DNA of 64,000 nt, from positions 238,039 through 302,038 of the forward strand of contig JAFKKN010000009.1 in the NCBI GenBank assembly GCA_017305535.1, read 5' to 3'. Each line of letters begins with the position of its first letter. Position 1 is the stretch's first letter. This stretch comes from Hyphomicrobiales bacterium (lineage in GTDB: Bacteria > Pseudomonadota > Alphaproteobacteria > Rhizobiales > Xanthobacteraceae). This document shows, one piece after another, positions 8,486-17,016 of the stretch. A program made the translations under genes and the position numbers. A model generated the notes under the pieces. The model ran no database searches, was not told the DNA's origin, and saw nothing but the letters and a program-made list of their open reading frames with translations.

Positions 8486-9685
8486 TCAGGAGGAACGCCG
8501 CCACGATGGGCTCAATCCTTCGCGCATGGCGAGGCGGCGCAGTGGGCCGATGCCGCCGAGGAGATGAAGCCCGGCCGCGCGCGCCATCTGCATCGGCAGG
8601 AAATCGCTGAGCAGCGAGCGGTTGGCGAGATCGATCGCCATGGTGCGGCTGGTGATGTCGCTGCGGCGCTTGCGGTCGAAGCGCATCAGCGTCGCGGGCG
8701 CGCCCGGGTCTTCGCCGCGCGCGAGCGCATCCGCGACGATGTCGGCGATGTCGGCGGCGTCGCGCAGGCCGAGATTGAGTCCCTGTGCCCCGATCGGCGG
8801 CAGCACATGCGCGGCCTCGCCGACGAGGACAACGCGATTGTTGGCGAACTGGCGCGGCTGCTCGATGGCGAGCGGAAACGAATGCCGTCCCGGTTCGACG
8901 CTGACGCGGCCGAGGATGGAATGCATCATTCGTTCGGCTTCCATCGACAGCGCGTCGTCGGACAACGCGGTCAGTCGCGCGGCCTCATTCGGCGTCGACA
9001 CCCACACCACGCTGGAACGATCGCCTTGCAGCGGCACGAACACGCACGGCCCGCCGGTGGTATGAAACTCGGTCGATGTCTCGTGATGCGGCCGGCTGTG
9101 GCGGATGTTGAAGGTCAGCGCCGTCTGGCGCAGCGGATGGCGATTGACGTCGATGCCGGCGGCATCGCGGCAGATCGACTGGCGACCGTCGGCACCGGCG
9201 GCGACACGGCCATGAAGCAACGCGCCGTTGCGGGTGCGGACCGCGACTTGATCCGCATCGATCTCGATGCTGTCGGCCTCGTCATCGTGGCGCGTGATGT
9301 GCTCCAACTCGTCGGCGCGCGCTTCGAGCGCCGCCACCAGCCGGCGGTTCTCGATGTTGTAGCCGAAGGCGTCGCGGCCGATCTCGTCCGAGACGAAGCG
9401 CACTTCCGGCGCGCGGATCAGCCGCTGCGTGTTGTCCACCAGCCGCATCGTACGCAGCGGCGTGGCGTTGTCCGCGCAACGCCGCCAGACATCGAGCCGC
9501 TCGAGAAAATCGATGGTGCCGCCGAGCAGCGCCGTGGTGCGATTGTCCGGATACGGCTTGCGGCCGGCGACCAGCGCCACCGTGACATCGGCCTGTGCCA
9601 GCGCAATGGCGGTCGCAAGCCCCACCGGGCCGCCGCCGATGACGATGGCGTCGTAAAGGATCTGATCTGTCGTCGTGGTATTCAT
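8486..9685 (-). CDS. UbiH/UbiF/COQ6-family FAD-dependent hydroxylase
   Basis: A 399-residue aromatic-ring hydroxylase of the ubiquinone-biosynthesis type. The N-terminal FAD site is DAIVIGGGPVGLATAIALAQ (about residues 11-30). The conserved second flavin motif is NNRVVLVGEAAHVLPPIGAQGLNLGLRDAADI near residues 285-315. Such enzymes add ring hydroxyls to ubiquinone precursors using O2 and NAD(P)H. I chose the ATG at 9685 (MNTTTTDQILYDAIVIGGG) over an in-frame start 37 codons upstream, which adds sequence with no homology. It is divergent from pcs. Which ring carbon it modifies (UbiH, UbiF or UbiL role) cannot be decided here. Confidence 0.85.
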   Translation of the reverse strand: MNTTTTDQILYDAIVIGGGPVGLATAIALAQADVTVALVAGRKPYPDNRTTALLGGTIDFLERLDVWRRCADNATPLRTMRLVDNTQRLIRAPEVRFVSDEIGRDAFGYNIENRRLVAALEARADELEHITRHDDEADSIEIDADQVAVRTRNGALLHGRVAAGADGRQSICRDAAGIDVNRHPLRQTALTFNIRHSRPHHETSTEFHTTGGPCVFVPLQGDRSSVVWVSTPNEAARLTALSDDALSMEAERMMHSILGRVSVEPGRHSFPLAIEQPRQFANNRVVLVGEAAHVLPPIGAQGLNLGLRDAADIADIVADALARGEDPGAPATLMRFDRKRRSDITSRTMAIDLANRSLLSDFLPMQMARAAGLHLLGGIGPLRRLAMREGLSPSWRRSS

Positions 9686-9842
9686 GGCGGGACAATCGGT
9701 ATTCGCTTCTGAAAATGCAAGAGCCGGTGAAAGCGATTCGCCGTGATCGCGTCTCGCCGTCGCTGATGCCGCGGGTCGCGCGGCGGATCGCCGCAAGGCA
9801 GGGGATGCAAATCCGCCGAAATCCTGTTAACAGCTTCGTTAC

Positions 9843-10574
9843 ATGACGCAGGCCGACACCTCGCAGCAGCCTTCGAGTACAACCCGCGCCGCGGCCTTCG
9901 GCGTTCACGTCTTCACGGCGCTGGGCGCCGGCATCGCGCTGATCGCCTTGCTCGAAGCCGTGCGCGAACATTGGGCCGCGATGTTCGGCTGGCTGGGCGT
10001 GGCGCTGATCATCGACGGTATCGACGGGCCGCTGGCGCGCCGCCTCAACGTCGGGACGCTGCAACCGCGCTGGTCCGGCGACACGCTCGACCTCGTCGTC
10101 GATTTTCTCACCTACGTGTTCGTCCCGGCCTATGCCATCGCGGCGAGCCGGCTGCTGCTGCCGATCGCGGGGCCGCTGATCGGCGTCGGCATCGTGGTGA
10201 CCAGCGCGCTGTACTTCGCCGACAAGCGGATGAAGACCGATGACAATCATTTTCGCGGCTTCCCGGCGTTGTGGAATGCGGCGGCCTTCTATCTGTTTCT
10301 GTTGCAGCCCTCGCCATGGCTGGCGACGCTGGCGATGGCCGCGCTGATCGTGCTGACCTTCGTTCCGATCCATGTGCTGCATCCGGTGCGCGTCGCGCGC
10401 TTCCGCAAATTCAATCTCGTGCTGATGGCGATCTGGGCGGTGCTGACGATCTTCGCCGTCGTCGTGGATTTCAATGTGTCCACGCCGGCCCGCGCGGTCC
10501 TGTGCGCCATCGGCCTCTATGTCATTTTTGCCGATCCACTCCTACGTCTGTTCGGAATTGCAACGCATGATTGA
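9843..10574 (+). CDS. pcs: Phosphatidylcholine synthase (CDP-alcohol phosphatidyltransferase)
   Basis: A 243-residue integral membrane enzyme that condenses choline with CDP-diacylglycerol to form phosphatidylcholine, a pathway common in rhizobia and relatives. The CDP-alcohol phosphotransferase signature is visible as IIDGIDGPLARRLNV followed by GDTLDLVVDFLTYVFVP (about residues 57-98), with the Pcs-type spacing between the DG..AR and D...D halves. Several further membrane segments follow. The stop codon overlaps the start of the terC-like gene by 8 nt, so the two are translationally close and probably cotranscribed. Confidence 0.9.
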   Translation: MTQADTSQQPSSTTRAAAFGVHVFTALGAGIALIALLEAVREHWAAMFGWLGVALIIDGIDGPLARRLNVGTLQPRWSGDTLDLVVDFLTYVFVPAYAIAASRLLLPIAGPLIGVGIVVTSALYFADKRMKTDDNHFRGFPALWNAAAFYLFLLQPSPWLATLAMAALIVLTFVPIHVLHPVRVARFRKFNLVLMAIWAVLTIFAVVVDFNVSTPARAVLCAIGLYVIFADPLLRLFGIATHD

Positions 10575-11289
10575 CCTGTTGACCAGCCCCGAAGCATGGG
10601 CCGCGCTGCTGACGCTGACCGCGCTGGAAATCGTCCTCGGTATCGACAACGTCATCTTCCTCTCGGTGCTGGTGTCGCGCATTCCGGAGCCGCAGGCGAC
10701 GCGCGCGCGCCAGATCGGCCTTCTGCTGGCGCTGGTGTTCCGCATCGCGCTGCTCAGCGTGCTGGTGTGGCTGATCGGCCTGACGCAGCCGGTGTTCACG
10801 ATTTTCGAAATGGGCTTCTCCTGGCGCGACATCATCCTGATCGGCGGCGGCCTGTTCCTGATCGCCAAGGCGACGCACGAAATTCACGGCGAGGTCGAGG
10901 CGCGCGAAGGCGGGGAGGCCGCGCCGCAGGGGCCCGCCAAGGCGTTCTTCTGGATCATCGTGCAGATCATCATCGTCGATCTGGTGTTCTCGCTCGACTC
11001 CATCATCACCGCGATTGGCATGGCAAAGGATCTCGAGATCATGATCGCGGCGGTGATCATCGCCTGCATCGTGATGTATGTCTCGTCCGGGCCAGTGGCG
11101 CGCTTCGTCGCCGAACATCCGACCACCAAGATGCTGGCGCTGGCGTTCCTGGTGCTGATCGGCGTGGCGCTGGTCGCGGACGGTTTCGAATTCCACATCC
11201 CGCGCGGCTACATCTACTTCGCCATCACCTTCTCGCTGGCGGTCGAGGTGTTCAACATCATGGCGCGGAAGAACCGCCGTAGCGCGTAG
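10567..11289 (+). CDS. TerC family integral membrane protein
   Basis: A 240-residue polytopic membrane protein of the TerC / YjbE-like family. It opens with AWAALLTLTALEIVLGIDNVIFLSVLVSRIP, the family's diagnostic first helix, and repeats a similar element in the second half (IVDLVFSLDSIITAIGMA). The acidic residues inside both helices (GIDN, SLDS) are conserved in the family. TerC-like proteins are linked to metal-ion export or metal loading of exported proteins; the exact role is unknown here. Start at 10567 overlaps the pcs stop by 8 nt. Confidence 0.9.
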   Translation: MIDLLTSPEAWAALLTLTALEIVLGIDNVIFLSVLVSRIPEPQATRARQIGLLLALVFRIALLSVLVWLIGLTQPVFTIFEMGFSWRDIILIGGGLFLIAKATHEIHGEVEAREGGEAAPQGPAKAFFWIIVQIIIVDLVFSLDSIITAIGMAKDLEIMIAAVIIACIVMYVSSGPVARFVAEHPTTKMLALAFLVLIGVALVADGFEFHIPRGYIYFAITFSLAVEVFNIMARKNRRSA

Positions 11290-11359
11290 GGAGCGGGCAA
11301 CACGACGGTCGTCGTCCCCGCGAACGGACGGACACATAACCTCTGACGCTCCGCTCCTT

Positions 11360-11489
11360 CGTCATGCCCGCGCTTGTCGCGGGCACCCACGTCCTACGGA
11401 AACTCAATCAACCAAGACGTGGATGGCCGGGACAAGCCCGGCCATGACGGAAACGGAAGGCGTATGGGTCCCCGCCTGCGCGGGGACGG
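11360..11489. repeat. Composite palindromic repeat cluster between terC and the oxidoreductase
   Basis: An inverted pair of a GC-rich palindromic element lies at 11360-11393 (CGTCATGCCCGCG...) and 11416-11449 (...CCCGGCCATGACG). A single REP follows at 11466-11487 (GGTCCCCGCC ... GCGGGGACG). The inverted pair has the same layout as 45308-45397. Apart from the repeats and the ribosome-binding site at 11571, the 11290-11582 gap shows nothing. Confidence 0.75.
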
Positions 11490-11582
11490 CGCTAAGGTTG
11501 TTGAAGCCCGGAATACTGCTCCCAAGTTGACAATGCGAAGGTGTTGGCTATCGATGGTTGCGTCGAAGGCAGGAGACGCAGC

Positions 11583-12557
11583 ATGGCCAAAGCCGTTCGT
11601 GTGCATCAGGTGGGCGGGCCCGAAGCCCTCATCTATGAAAGCATCGACCTGCCGCCGCCGGGCGTTGGCGAGGTGCATATCCGCCAGCACGCGGTCGGCC
11701 TGAATTTCATCGATGTCTATTATCGCACGGGGCTCTACAAGGCGCCGTCGCTGCCGTTCATCGCCGGCAACGAGGCGGCGGGCGAGGTGGTCGCGGTGGG
11801 ACCGGGGGTGACGGACTTCCATCCCGGCGACCGCGTCGCCTACTACGCCAACCTCGGCGGCTACGCCACCGAGCGCAACATTTCTGCCGACAAGCTGGTC
11901 AGGCTGCCGGACCACATCACCTACGAGCAGGGCGCGGTGCTGATGCTCAAGGGGCTGACGGTCTGGTATCTGCTGCACAAGACCTTCAAGGTCGAGCCGG
12001 GCCATCGCGTGCTGATCCACGCCGCCGCCGGCGGCATCGGCCTGATCGCCTGCCAGTGGGCCAAGGCGCTCGGCGCGCATGTCATCGGCACGGTGGGCTC
12101 GAAAGCCAAGGCCGATCTCGCGCTCGCCAACGGCTGCGATCACGTCATCCTCTACAACGAGGAAAATTTCGTCGAGCGCGTCAAGCAGATCAGTCGGAAC
12201 GAATTGTGCGACGTAGTCTATGACGGCGTCGGCAAGACCACGTTCCCCGGCTCGCTGTCGTGCCTGCGCCCGCGCGGATTGTTCGTGTCGTTCGGCAACG
12301 CATCGGGGCCGGTGCCGCCGTTCGCGCTCGCAGAGCTCAACAATCACGGCTCGCTGTTCGCGACGCGGCCGAAGCTCAACGACTATGTCGCCAGGCGCGC
12401 GGATCTGATCGAGGGCGCCGACACGCTGTTCGCGGCGGTGATCAGCGGCAAGCTGCATCTGCCGATCAATCACGCTTACGCGCTGAAGGACGCGGCGCAG
12501 GCGCACATCGATCTCGAAAGCCGCAAGACCACCGGGGCCTCGATCCTGAAGCCGTAG
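11583..12557 (+). CDS. NADPH:quinone oxidoreductase (zinc-independent MDR family)
   Basis: A 324-residue medium-chain dehydrogenase/reductase of the QOR type. QOR enzymes reduce quinones with NADPH and lack the zinc ligands of alcohol dehydrogenases. Seen motifs: VHQVGGPEAL, GLNFIDVYYRTGLY (about residues 40-53), the family signature around PFIAGNEAAGEVVAVGPGV, and the cofactor loop VLIHAAAGGIGLIACQWAKALGA. The ATG at 11583 has a good AGGAG 7 nt upstream. It stands alone behind a repeat cluster. Confidence 0.9.
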   Translation: MAKAVRVHQVGGPEALIYESIDLPPPGVGEVHIRQHAVGLNFIDVYYRTGLYKAPSLPFIAGNEAAGEVVAVGPGVTDFHPGDRVAYYANLGGYATERNISADKLVRLPDHITYEQGAVLMLKGLTVWYLLHKTFKVEPGHRVLIHAAAGGIGLIACQWAKALGAHVIGTVGSKAKADLALANGCDHVILYNEENFVERVKQISRNELCDVVYDGVGKTTFPGSLSCLRPRGLFVSFGNASGPVPPFALAELNNHGSLFATRPKLNDYVARRADLIEGADTLFAAVISGKLHLPINHAYALKDAAQAHIDLESRKTTGASILKP

Positions 12558-12759
12558 GGCTCTCGGCCGTAACCTCGATGACCGGCCGCGCTGTCGCGCG
12601 TGGCATGTGGTCGTGGCGTGCCGGCGCGTGCATGACATTGCCTTATGTCGTCATGAGCGGAATGCAGTTGAAAGCCGCCCGTCCGCGCTGTGATTTGCAG
12701 ACCGTTGAAGCTTGAGGGCCGCGTCGCGCGCTGCGCCTCGCCGCGCCGGGAGACGAGCG

Positions 12760-14475
12760 ATGACGGATCATGCAAGCCGCGTTCATGAGCATCGCTGCGA
12801 TGTTCTGGTCGTCGGATCGGGCGCGGGCGGGTTCGCCACCGCGATCACCGCGCGCAAGGCCGGTCTTGACGTGCTGATGGTGGAGAAGGCGCCGGTGTTC
12901 GGCGGCACCACGGCGATCTCCGGCGGTTACATCTGGATTCCCGGCAATTCGCAGGCGGCCGAGGCCGGCCTCGGCGACGATCCCGATGCATGCCGGCGCT
13001 ATCTGCGCGCGGAACTCGGCAACGACTACGATGAAGCCAAGGTGGAGACCTATCTGAGCAACGGCCCACGCATGGTCGATTTCTTCGTGAAGGACATCGG
13101 CATTCCTTTCGCCGCCACCACCATGCCCGATTATCATCCGGGCCAGCCCGGCGCGGTGCCGAAAGGGCGTTCGTTGCAGGCTGGACCGGTGAAGGCGGGT
13201 ATCCTCGGCGGCGAACTGCATCGGCTGCGGCCGCTGCCGCGCGAACTGTCGCTGTTCGGCATGGGCGTCTCGTCGGGGTCCGACCTCAGCCATTTCTACA
13301 AGTTCGGGCGCTCGCTGCGCTCGACGCTGCGGGTCGGCGTCCTGCTGGCGAAATACGGTTACGACGTCGTCCGTCACGGACGCGGACAGACGCTGGTGAA
13401 CGGCAATGCGCTGATTGCGCGACTGGCGCGCGCGCTGTTCGACATGGGCACGCCGCTGTGGACGTTCGCGCCGGCGAGCGAGCTGATCGTCGAGAACGGG
13501 CGCGTGAACGGCGCTATCGTCAACCGCAACGGCCGCGCGGTGCGCGTGATCGCGCGGCGCGGTGTGGTGCTGGCGAGCGGCGGCTTCGCGCAGAACGTCG
13601 AGCGGCGCGCGCGGGTCTACAATCATCCGGCGCTCGGCGACGAGCACATCTCGCTGACCGCGCCGGGCAATGTCGGCGACGGCGCGCGGATGGCGGAGAG
13701 CGTCGGCGGCTCTGTGGTCTCCGACATTCCCAACGCCGGCGCATGGATGCCGATCTCGCGCGTGCCGCGCCCGGACGGCACCTTCGGCGCCATCATCCAT
13801 TCGGTGAACCAGGGCAAGCCCGGCATGATCGCGGTATTGCGCAACGGCCATCGCTTCACCGACGAGAGCGTATCGTATCACGATTTCGTCGAGCGGCTGG
13901 TGGCGCATCCGGACAGCGGACGCCCCGCCGGCGCGTTCCTGATCTGCGATCAGACCGCGTTCGCGAAATACGGTCTCGGCTATGCCAAGCCGTTCCTGCC
14001 GATGCGTGGCCTGATCGAGGCCGGTTATCTCTACAAGGCGGATTCGATCGCCATGCTGGCGGCGTCCATCGGCATCGATGCCGATACGCTCGGCCGCACC
14101 GTCACGGAGTACAACCGTCATGCGGCGAAGGGCGAGGACCCGGAGTTCGGCAAGGGCCGCAGCGTCTACGGGCATTATCTCGGCGACGCCGGCAACCCGA
14201 TCAATCCCAACGTCGCGCCGCTCGACAAGGGCCCGTTCTACGCGGTGTGGATGCATGCCGGTGACATCGGCAATTTCGCCGGTATCAGGACTGACGAGAA
14301 CGCGCGCGTGCTCCGCGAGGACGGCACGGCCGTGCCCGGCCTGTTTGCTGTCGGCAACGACATGGCGAGCGTGTTCCGTGGGCGTTATCCCGGCGGCGGC
14401 TCGCTGATCGGCCCGGCGATGACGTTCGGCTTCACGGCCGCGCGCTTCATCGCCGATGAGACGCCGTCTTCGTAG
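12760..14475 (+). CDS. FAD-dependent oxidoreductase, fumarate reductase / 3-ketosteroid dehydrogenase-like
   Basis: A 571-residue flavoprotein of the FAD_binding_2 family. The N-terminal dinucleotide site is CDVLVVGSGAGGFATAITAR (about residues 13-32), followed by FGGTTAISGGYIWIP. The C-terminal substrate/FAD motif is GNDMASVFRGRYPGGGSLIGPAM, followed by FGFTAARFIA. This is the pattern of 3-oxosteroid 1-dehydrogenase-like proteins, many of which act on non-steroid alicyclic substrates, so no substrate is claimed. The ATG at 12760 has GGGAGA just upstream. The 202-nt gap before it shows no gene or repeat. It is convergent with rimO, 6 nt apart. Confidence 0.85.
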   Translation: MTDHASRVHEHRCDVLVVGSGAGGFATAITARKAGLDVLMVEKAPVFGGTTAISGGYIWIPGNSQAAEAGLGDDPDACRRYLRAELGNDYDEAKVETYLSNGPRMVDFFVKDIGIPFAATTMPDYHPGQPGAVPKGRSLQAGPVKAGILGGELHRLRPLPRELSLFGMGVSSGSDLSHFYKFGRSLRSTLRVGVLLAKYGYDVVRHGRGQTLVNGNALIARLARALFDMGTPLWTFAPASELIVENGRVNGAIVNRNGRAVRVIARRGVVLASGGFAQNVERRARVYNHPALGDEHISLTAPGNVGDGARMAESVGGSVVSDIPNAGAWMPISRVPRPDGTFGAIIHSVNQGKPGMIAVLRNGHRFTDESVSYHDFVERLVAHPDSGRPAGAFLICDQTAFAKYGLGYAKPFLPMRGLIEAGYLYKADSIAMLAASIGIDADTLGRTVTEYNRHAAKGEDPEFGKGRSVYGHYLGDAGNPINPNVAPLDKGPFYAVWMHAGDIGNFAGIRTDENARVLREDGTAVPGLFAVGNDMASVFRGRYPGGGSLIGPAMTFGFTAARFIADETPSS

Positions 14476-14481
14476 CAGCCG

Positions 14482-15807
14482 TTAAAACCCCGCGACGCTG
14501 CCGTGCAGATCGTATTGATCGGCGCGCTCGATCTTCGCGGTGACGATCTCGCCGACCCTCAAGGGACGCCGGCTTGAGAGATACACCGTGCCGTCGATCT
14601 CCGGCGCGTCGGCCTTCGAGCGGCCTTTCGCGACGGTGGGGCCGACCTCGTCGATGATGATCTGCTGGCGCGTGCCCACCTTGCGCTTCAGCCGGCGCGC
14701 GGAAATCTTCTGCTGCCGCGCCATCAGCGCATTCCAGCGTTCCTTCTTGATTTCGTCCGGCACCGGATTGTCGAGCGCGTTCGAGGTCGCGCCCGCGACC
14801 GGCTCGTACTTGAAGCAGCCGACGCGATCGATCTCGGCTTCTTCCAGCCAGTCGAGCAGGTAGGCGAAATCGCTCTCCGTCTCGCCGGGGAAGCCGACGA
14901 TGAAAGTCGAGCGCAGCGCGAGGTCGGGACACTGCTCGCGCCACTTCTTGATGCGCGCCAGCGTCTTGTCCTGCGCCGCCGGACGCCGCATCGCCTTCAA
15001 CACTTCGGGGGCGGCGTGCTGGAACGGGATGTCGAGATAGGGCAACACCTTGCCCTCCGTCATCAGGCCGATCACCTCATCGACATGCGGATACGGATAG
15101 ACGTATTGCAGCCGCACCCACGCGCCGAGCTCGCCGAGTTCGCGCGCGAGGTCGAGGAATTTCGCGCGCACCTCGCGATCCTTCCACGGGCTCGTCGCAT
15201 ACTTGATATCGACGCCGTAGGCCGAGGTATCCTGCGAGATGACGAGCAGTTCCTTGACGCCGGCGGCGACCAGCTTCTCTGCCTCGCGCAACACATCGTT
15301 CGCGGGCCGCGACACCAGATCGCCGCGCAGCTTCGGGATGATGCAGAAGGTGCAGCGATTGTTGCAGCCCTCGGAAATTTTCAAATACGCGTAGTGGCGC
15401 GGCGTCAGCTTGACGCCCTGCGGCGGGATCAGGTCGAGGTGCGGATTGTGCAGCGGCGGCTTGGCGCGATGCACGGCGTCGAGCACGCTCTCGTATTGCT
15501 GCGGCCCGGTGATCGACAGCACGTTGGGATAGGCCGCTTCGATCTGCTCGGGCTCCGCGCCCATGCAGCCGGTGACGATGACCTTGCCGTTCTCCGCCAT
15601 CGCCTGGCCGATGGCGCCGAGCGACTCTTCCTTGGCGCTGTCGAGGAAGCCGCAGGTGTTGACGATGACGAGGTCCGCGCCGTCGTGCTTGCGCGCGAGT
15701 TCATAACCCTCGGCGCGCAGCCGGGTGATGATGCGCTCCGAATCCACCAGCGCCTTCGGGCAGCCGAGCGAAACGAAGCTGATTTTGGGGGCGGTAGCCT
15801 GGGTCAT
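14482..15807 (-). CDS. rimO: Ribosomal protein uS12 methylthiotransferase RimO
   Basis: A 441-residue radical-SAM methylthiotransferase that modifies an aspartate of ribosomal protein S12. The N-terminal UPF0004 domain shows its three cluster cysteines in [27 protein letters not shown] and [12 protein letters not shown]. The radical-SAM CxxxCxxC is in [20 protein letters not shown] near residues 150-160. A C-terminal TRAM domain follows. [14 protein letters not shown] and the S12-type SRP after LRGDLV separate RimO from MiaB. I chose the ATG at 15807 ([18 protein letters not shown]); the longer frame adds 37 residues without homology. Confidence 0.95.
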   Translation of the reverse strand: MTQATAPKISFVSLGCPKALVDSERIITRLRAEGYELARKHDGADLVIVNTCGFLDSAKEESLGAIGQAMAENGKVIVTGCMGAEPEQIEAAYPNVLSITGPQQYESVLDAVHRAKPPLHNPHLDLIPPQGVKLTPRHYAYLKISEGCNNRCTFCIIPKLRGDLVSRPANDVLREAEKLVAAGVKELLVISQDTSAYGVDIKYATSPWKDREVRAKFLDLARELGELGAWVRLQYVYPYPHVDEVIGLMTEGKVLPYLDIPFQHAAPEVLKAMRRPAAQDKTLARIKKWREQCPDLALRSTFIVGFPGETESDFAYLLDWLEEAEIDRVGCFKYEPVAGATSNALDNPVPDEIKKERWNALMARQQKISARRLKRKVGTRQQIIIDEVGPTVAKGRSKADAPEIDGTVYLSSRRPLRVGEIVTAKIERADQYDLHGSVAGF

Positions 15808-16171
15808 CGATGGTCCATGTCGTTGAAGCGCAGGAGCTAACCCCGTTGCGGCGGGCTGGCAAGCAGATGTGGTGCGGATGGCTCGCCGAAGCCATAGATT
15901 AAATATTAGGCAATTCAAGGATCGGCTAGATATTAATCAGGTTGCATCTGCGAAATAAGCAGCCGAGGTCGGGCAGGGCTGGTTGTCGCCAGCTGCTAAT
16001 TTTCCATTAGGCCATTGAAATAGCTGACTATTGTGCTCCGCACAAGAGGTTGGCACGGCGCTTGAATAGAGCACCTCGGCCGGCGGCGACACGCACTGGC
16101 TGCGCGGCGGCTCCGGCCGGCGCGCCACCCCTGCAACCGGCGCGATGGGGCGCGCCCGATGGAGGTTTGCG
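15808..16171. other. Divergent intergenic region rimO / nitrite operon
   Basis: This 364-nt non-coding stretch has an AT-rich segment at about 15893-15945 on the rimO side. The nitrite-operon side carries a sigma-54-like promoter at 16051-16066 and then a GC-rich leader of roughly 95 nt. That leader can fold (GGCCGG at 16078-16083 with CCGGCC at 16113-16118). There is no U-tract, so a terminator or antiterminator there is only a possibility. No RNA gene is recognised. Confidence 0.5.
16051..16066 (+). promoter_or_regulatory. Candidate sigma-54 (RpoN) promoter of the nitrite operon
   Basis: The sequence TGGCACGGCGCTTGAA matches the sigma-54 consensus TGGCACG-N4-TTGC in the whole -24 element and in spacing. 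In the -12 element the final GC reads GA. It lies about 105 nt upstream of the channel gene. NtrC/sigma-54 control is well known for nitrogen-source assimilation, which fits the genes downstream. Confidence 0.5.
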
Positions 16172-16999
16172 ATGGACTACAACAAGCCCGCCGATGTCGT
16201 CCGCACCATGGTCGATACCGCCGAGACGAAACTGGCGCTTGAGCCGCGCGATCTCCTGATCCGCGGCGCGCTGTCGGGGGCGCTGCTCGGCACCGCGACC
16301 AGCCTCGCGTTCGGCGCGGCCGCCACCACCGGACAACCCATCGTCGGCGCGGTGATCTTCCCGGTCTGCTTCGTGATGATCGTGCTGCTCGGGCTTGAAC
16401 TGGTGACCGGCAGCTTCGCGCTGCTGCCGCTGGCGGCGCTCTCCGGCCGGGGGAGCTGGAGTTCTGTCGTCGCCAACTGGTCGTGGGTGTTTCTCGGCAA
16501 CCTGCTCGGCAGCATCGCCTACGGCGCGCTGCTTGCGATCGCGCTCACCAACATGGGCACGGCCGCACCCGCTGGCGTCGCGGCGAAGATCATCGCCACG
16601 GCAGAGGCCAAGACCATCGCCTATGAGGCGCTCGGCATGGCCGGCATGGTCACGGTGTTCGTCAAGGCGATGCTGTGCAACTGGCTGGTCTGCCTCGGCG
16701 TGGTGATGGCGATGACCTCCACATCGACCATCGGCAAGATCGTTGGCGCCTGGCTGCCGATCACGACGTTCTTCGCGCAGGGCTTTGAGCATGCGGTGGT
16801 CAACATGTTCGTCATCCCCACCGGCATGCTGATGGGCGCGAAAGTCAGCGTCGCCGAGTGGTGGCTGTGGAATCAGATTCCCGTGACGCTCGGCAACATC
16901 GTCGGCGGCGCACTGTTCACCGGCATTGCGCTCTACGTCACCTACAAGCCCGCGCGGCCGCTGGCGACTGTGGCGCCGTCGTCGGTGCCGGCGGAATAG
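16172..16999 (+). CDS. Formate/nitrite transporter (FocA/NirC) family channel
   Basis: A 275-residue pentameric-channel family protein with six expected membrane helices. Seen are MDYNKPADVVRTMVDTAETKLAL, the FNT opening RGALSGALLGTATSLAF, a GLELVTGSFALLPLA element near residue 80 and KAMLCNWLVCLGVVMAMTS near residue 165, both classic FNT stretches, then GFEHAVVNMFVIPTGMLMGA. FNT proteins move nitrite, formate or related anions across the inner membrane. Because the next gene, 17 nt downstream, encodes a siroheme reductase, nitrite uptake is the likely job. I chose the ATG at 16172, which has GGAGG 6 nt upstream, over the ATG at 16145. Confidence 0.88.
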   Translation: MDYNKPADVVRTMVDTAETKLALEPRDLLIRGALSGALLGTATSLAFGAAATTGQPIVGAVIFPVCFVMIVLLGLELVTGSFALLPLAALSGRGSWSSVVANWSWVFLGNLLGSIAYGALLAIALTNMGTAAPAGVAAKIIATAEAKTIAYEALGMAGMVTVFVKAMLCNWLVCLGVVMAMTSTSTIGKIVGAWLPITTFFAQGFEHAVVNMFVIPTGMLMGAKVSVAEWWLWNQIPVTLGNIVGGALFTGIALYVTYKPARPLATVAPSSVPAE

Positions 17000-17016
17000 C
17001 GAAGGCGCAGGCGATC

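Noticed and set aside
9686..9796. Upstream in-frame start of the UbiH-family gene
   Set aside because: The extra 37 residues have no homology and would overlap the control region of pcs; the FAD motif sits correctly after the ATG at 9685.
12558..12759. Possible small gene in the 202-nt gap before the FAD dehydrogenase
   Set aside because: No open frame with a ribosome-binding site or recognisable protein on either strand.
16076..16171. NasT (ANTAR-type) antitermination leader for the nitrite operon
   Set aside because: The paired hexaloop hairpins and a U-tract terminator could not be found; only a generic GC-rich fold is visible.
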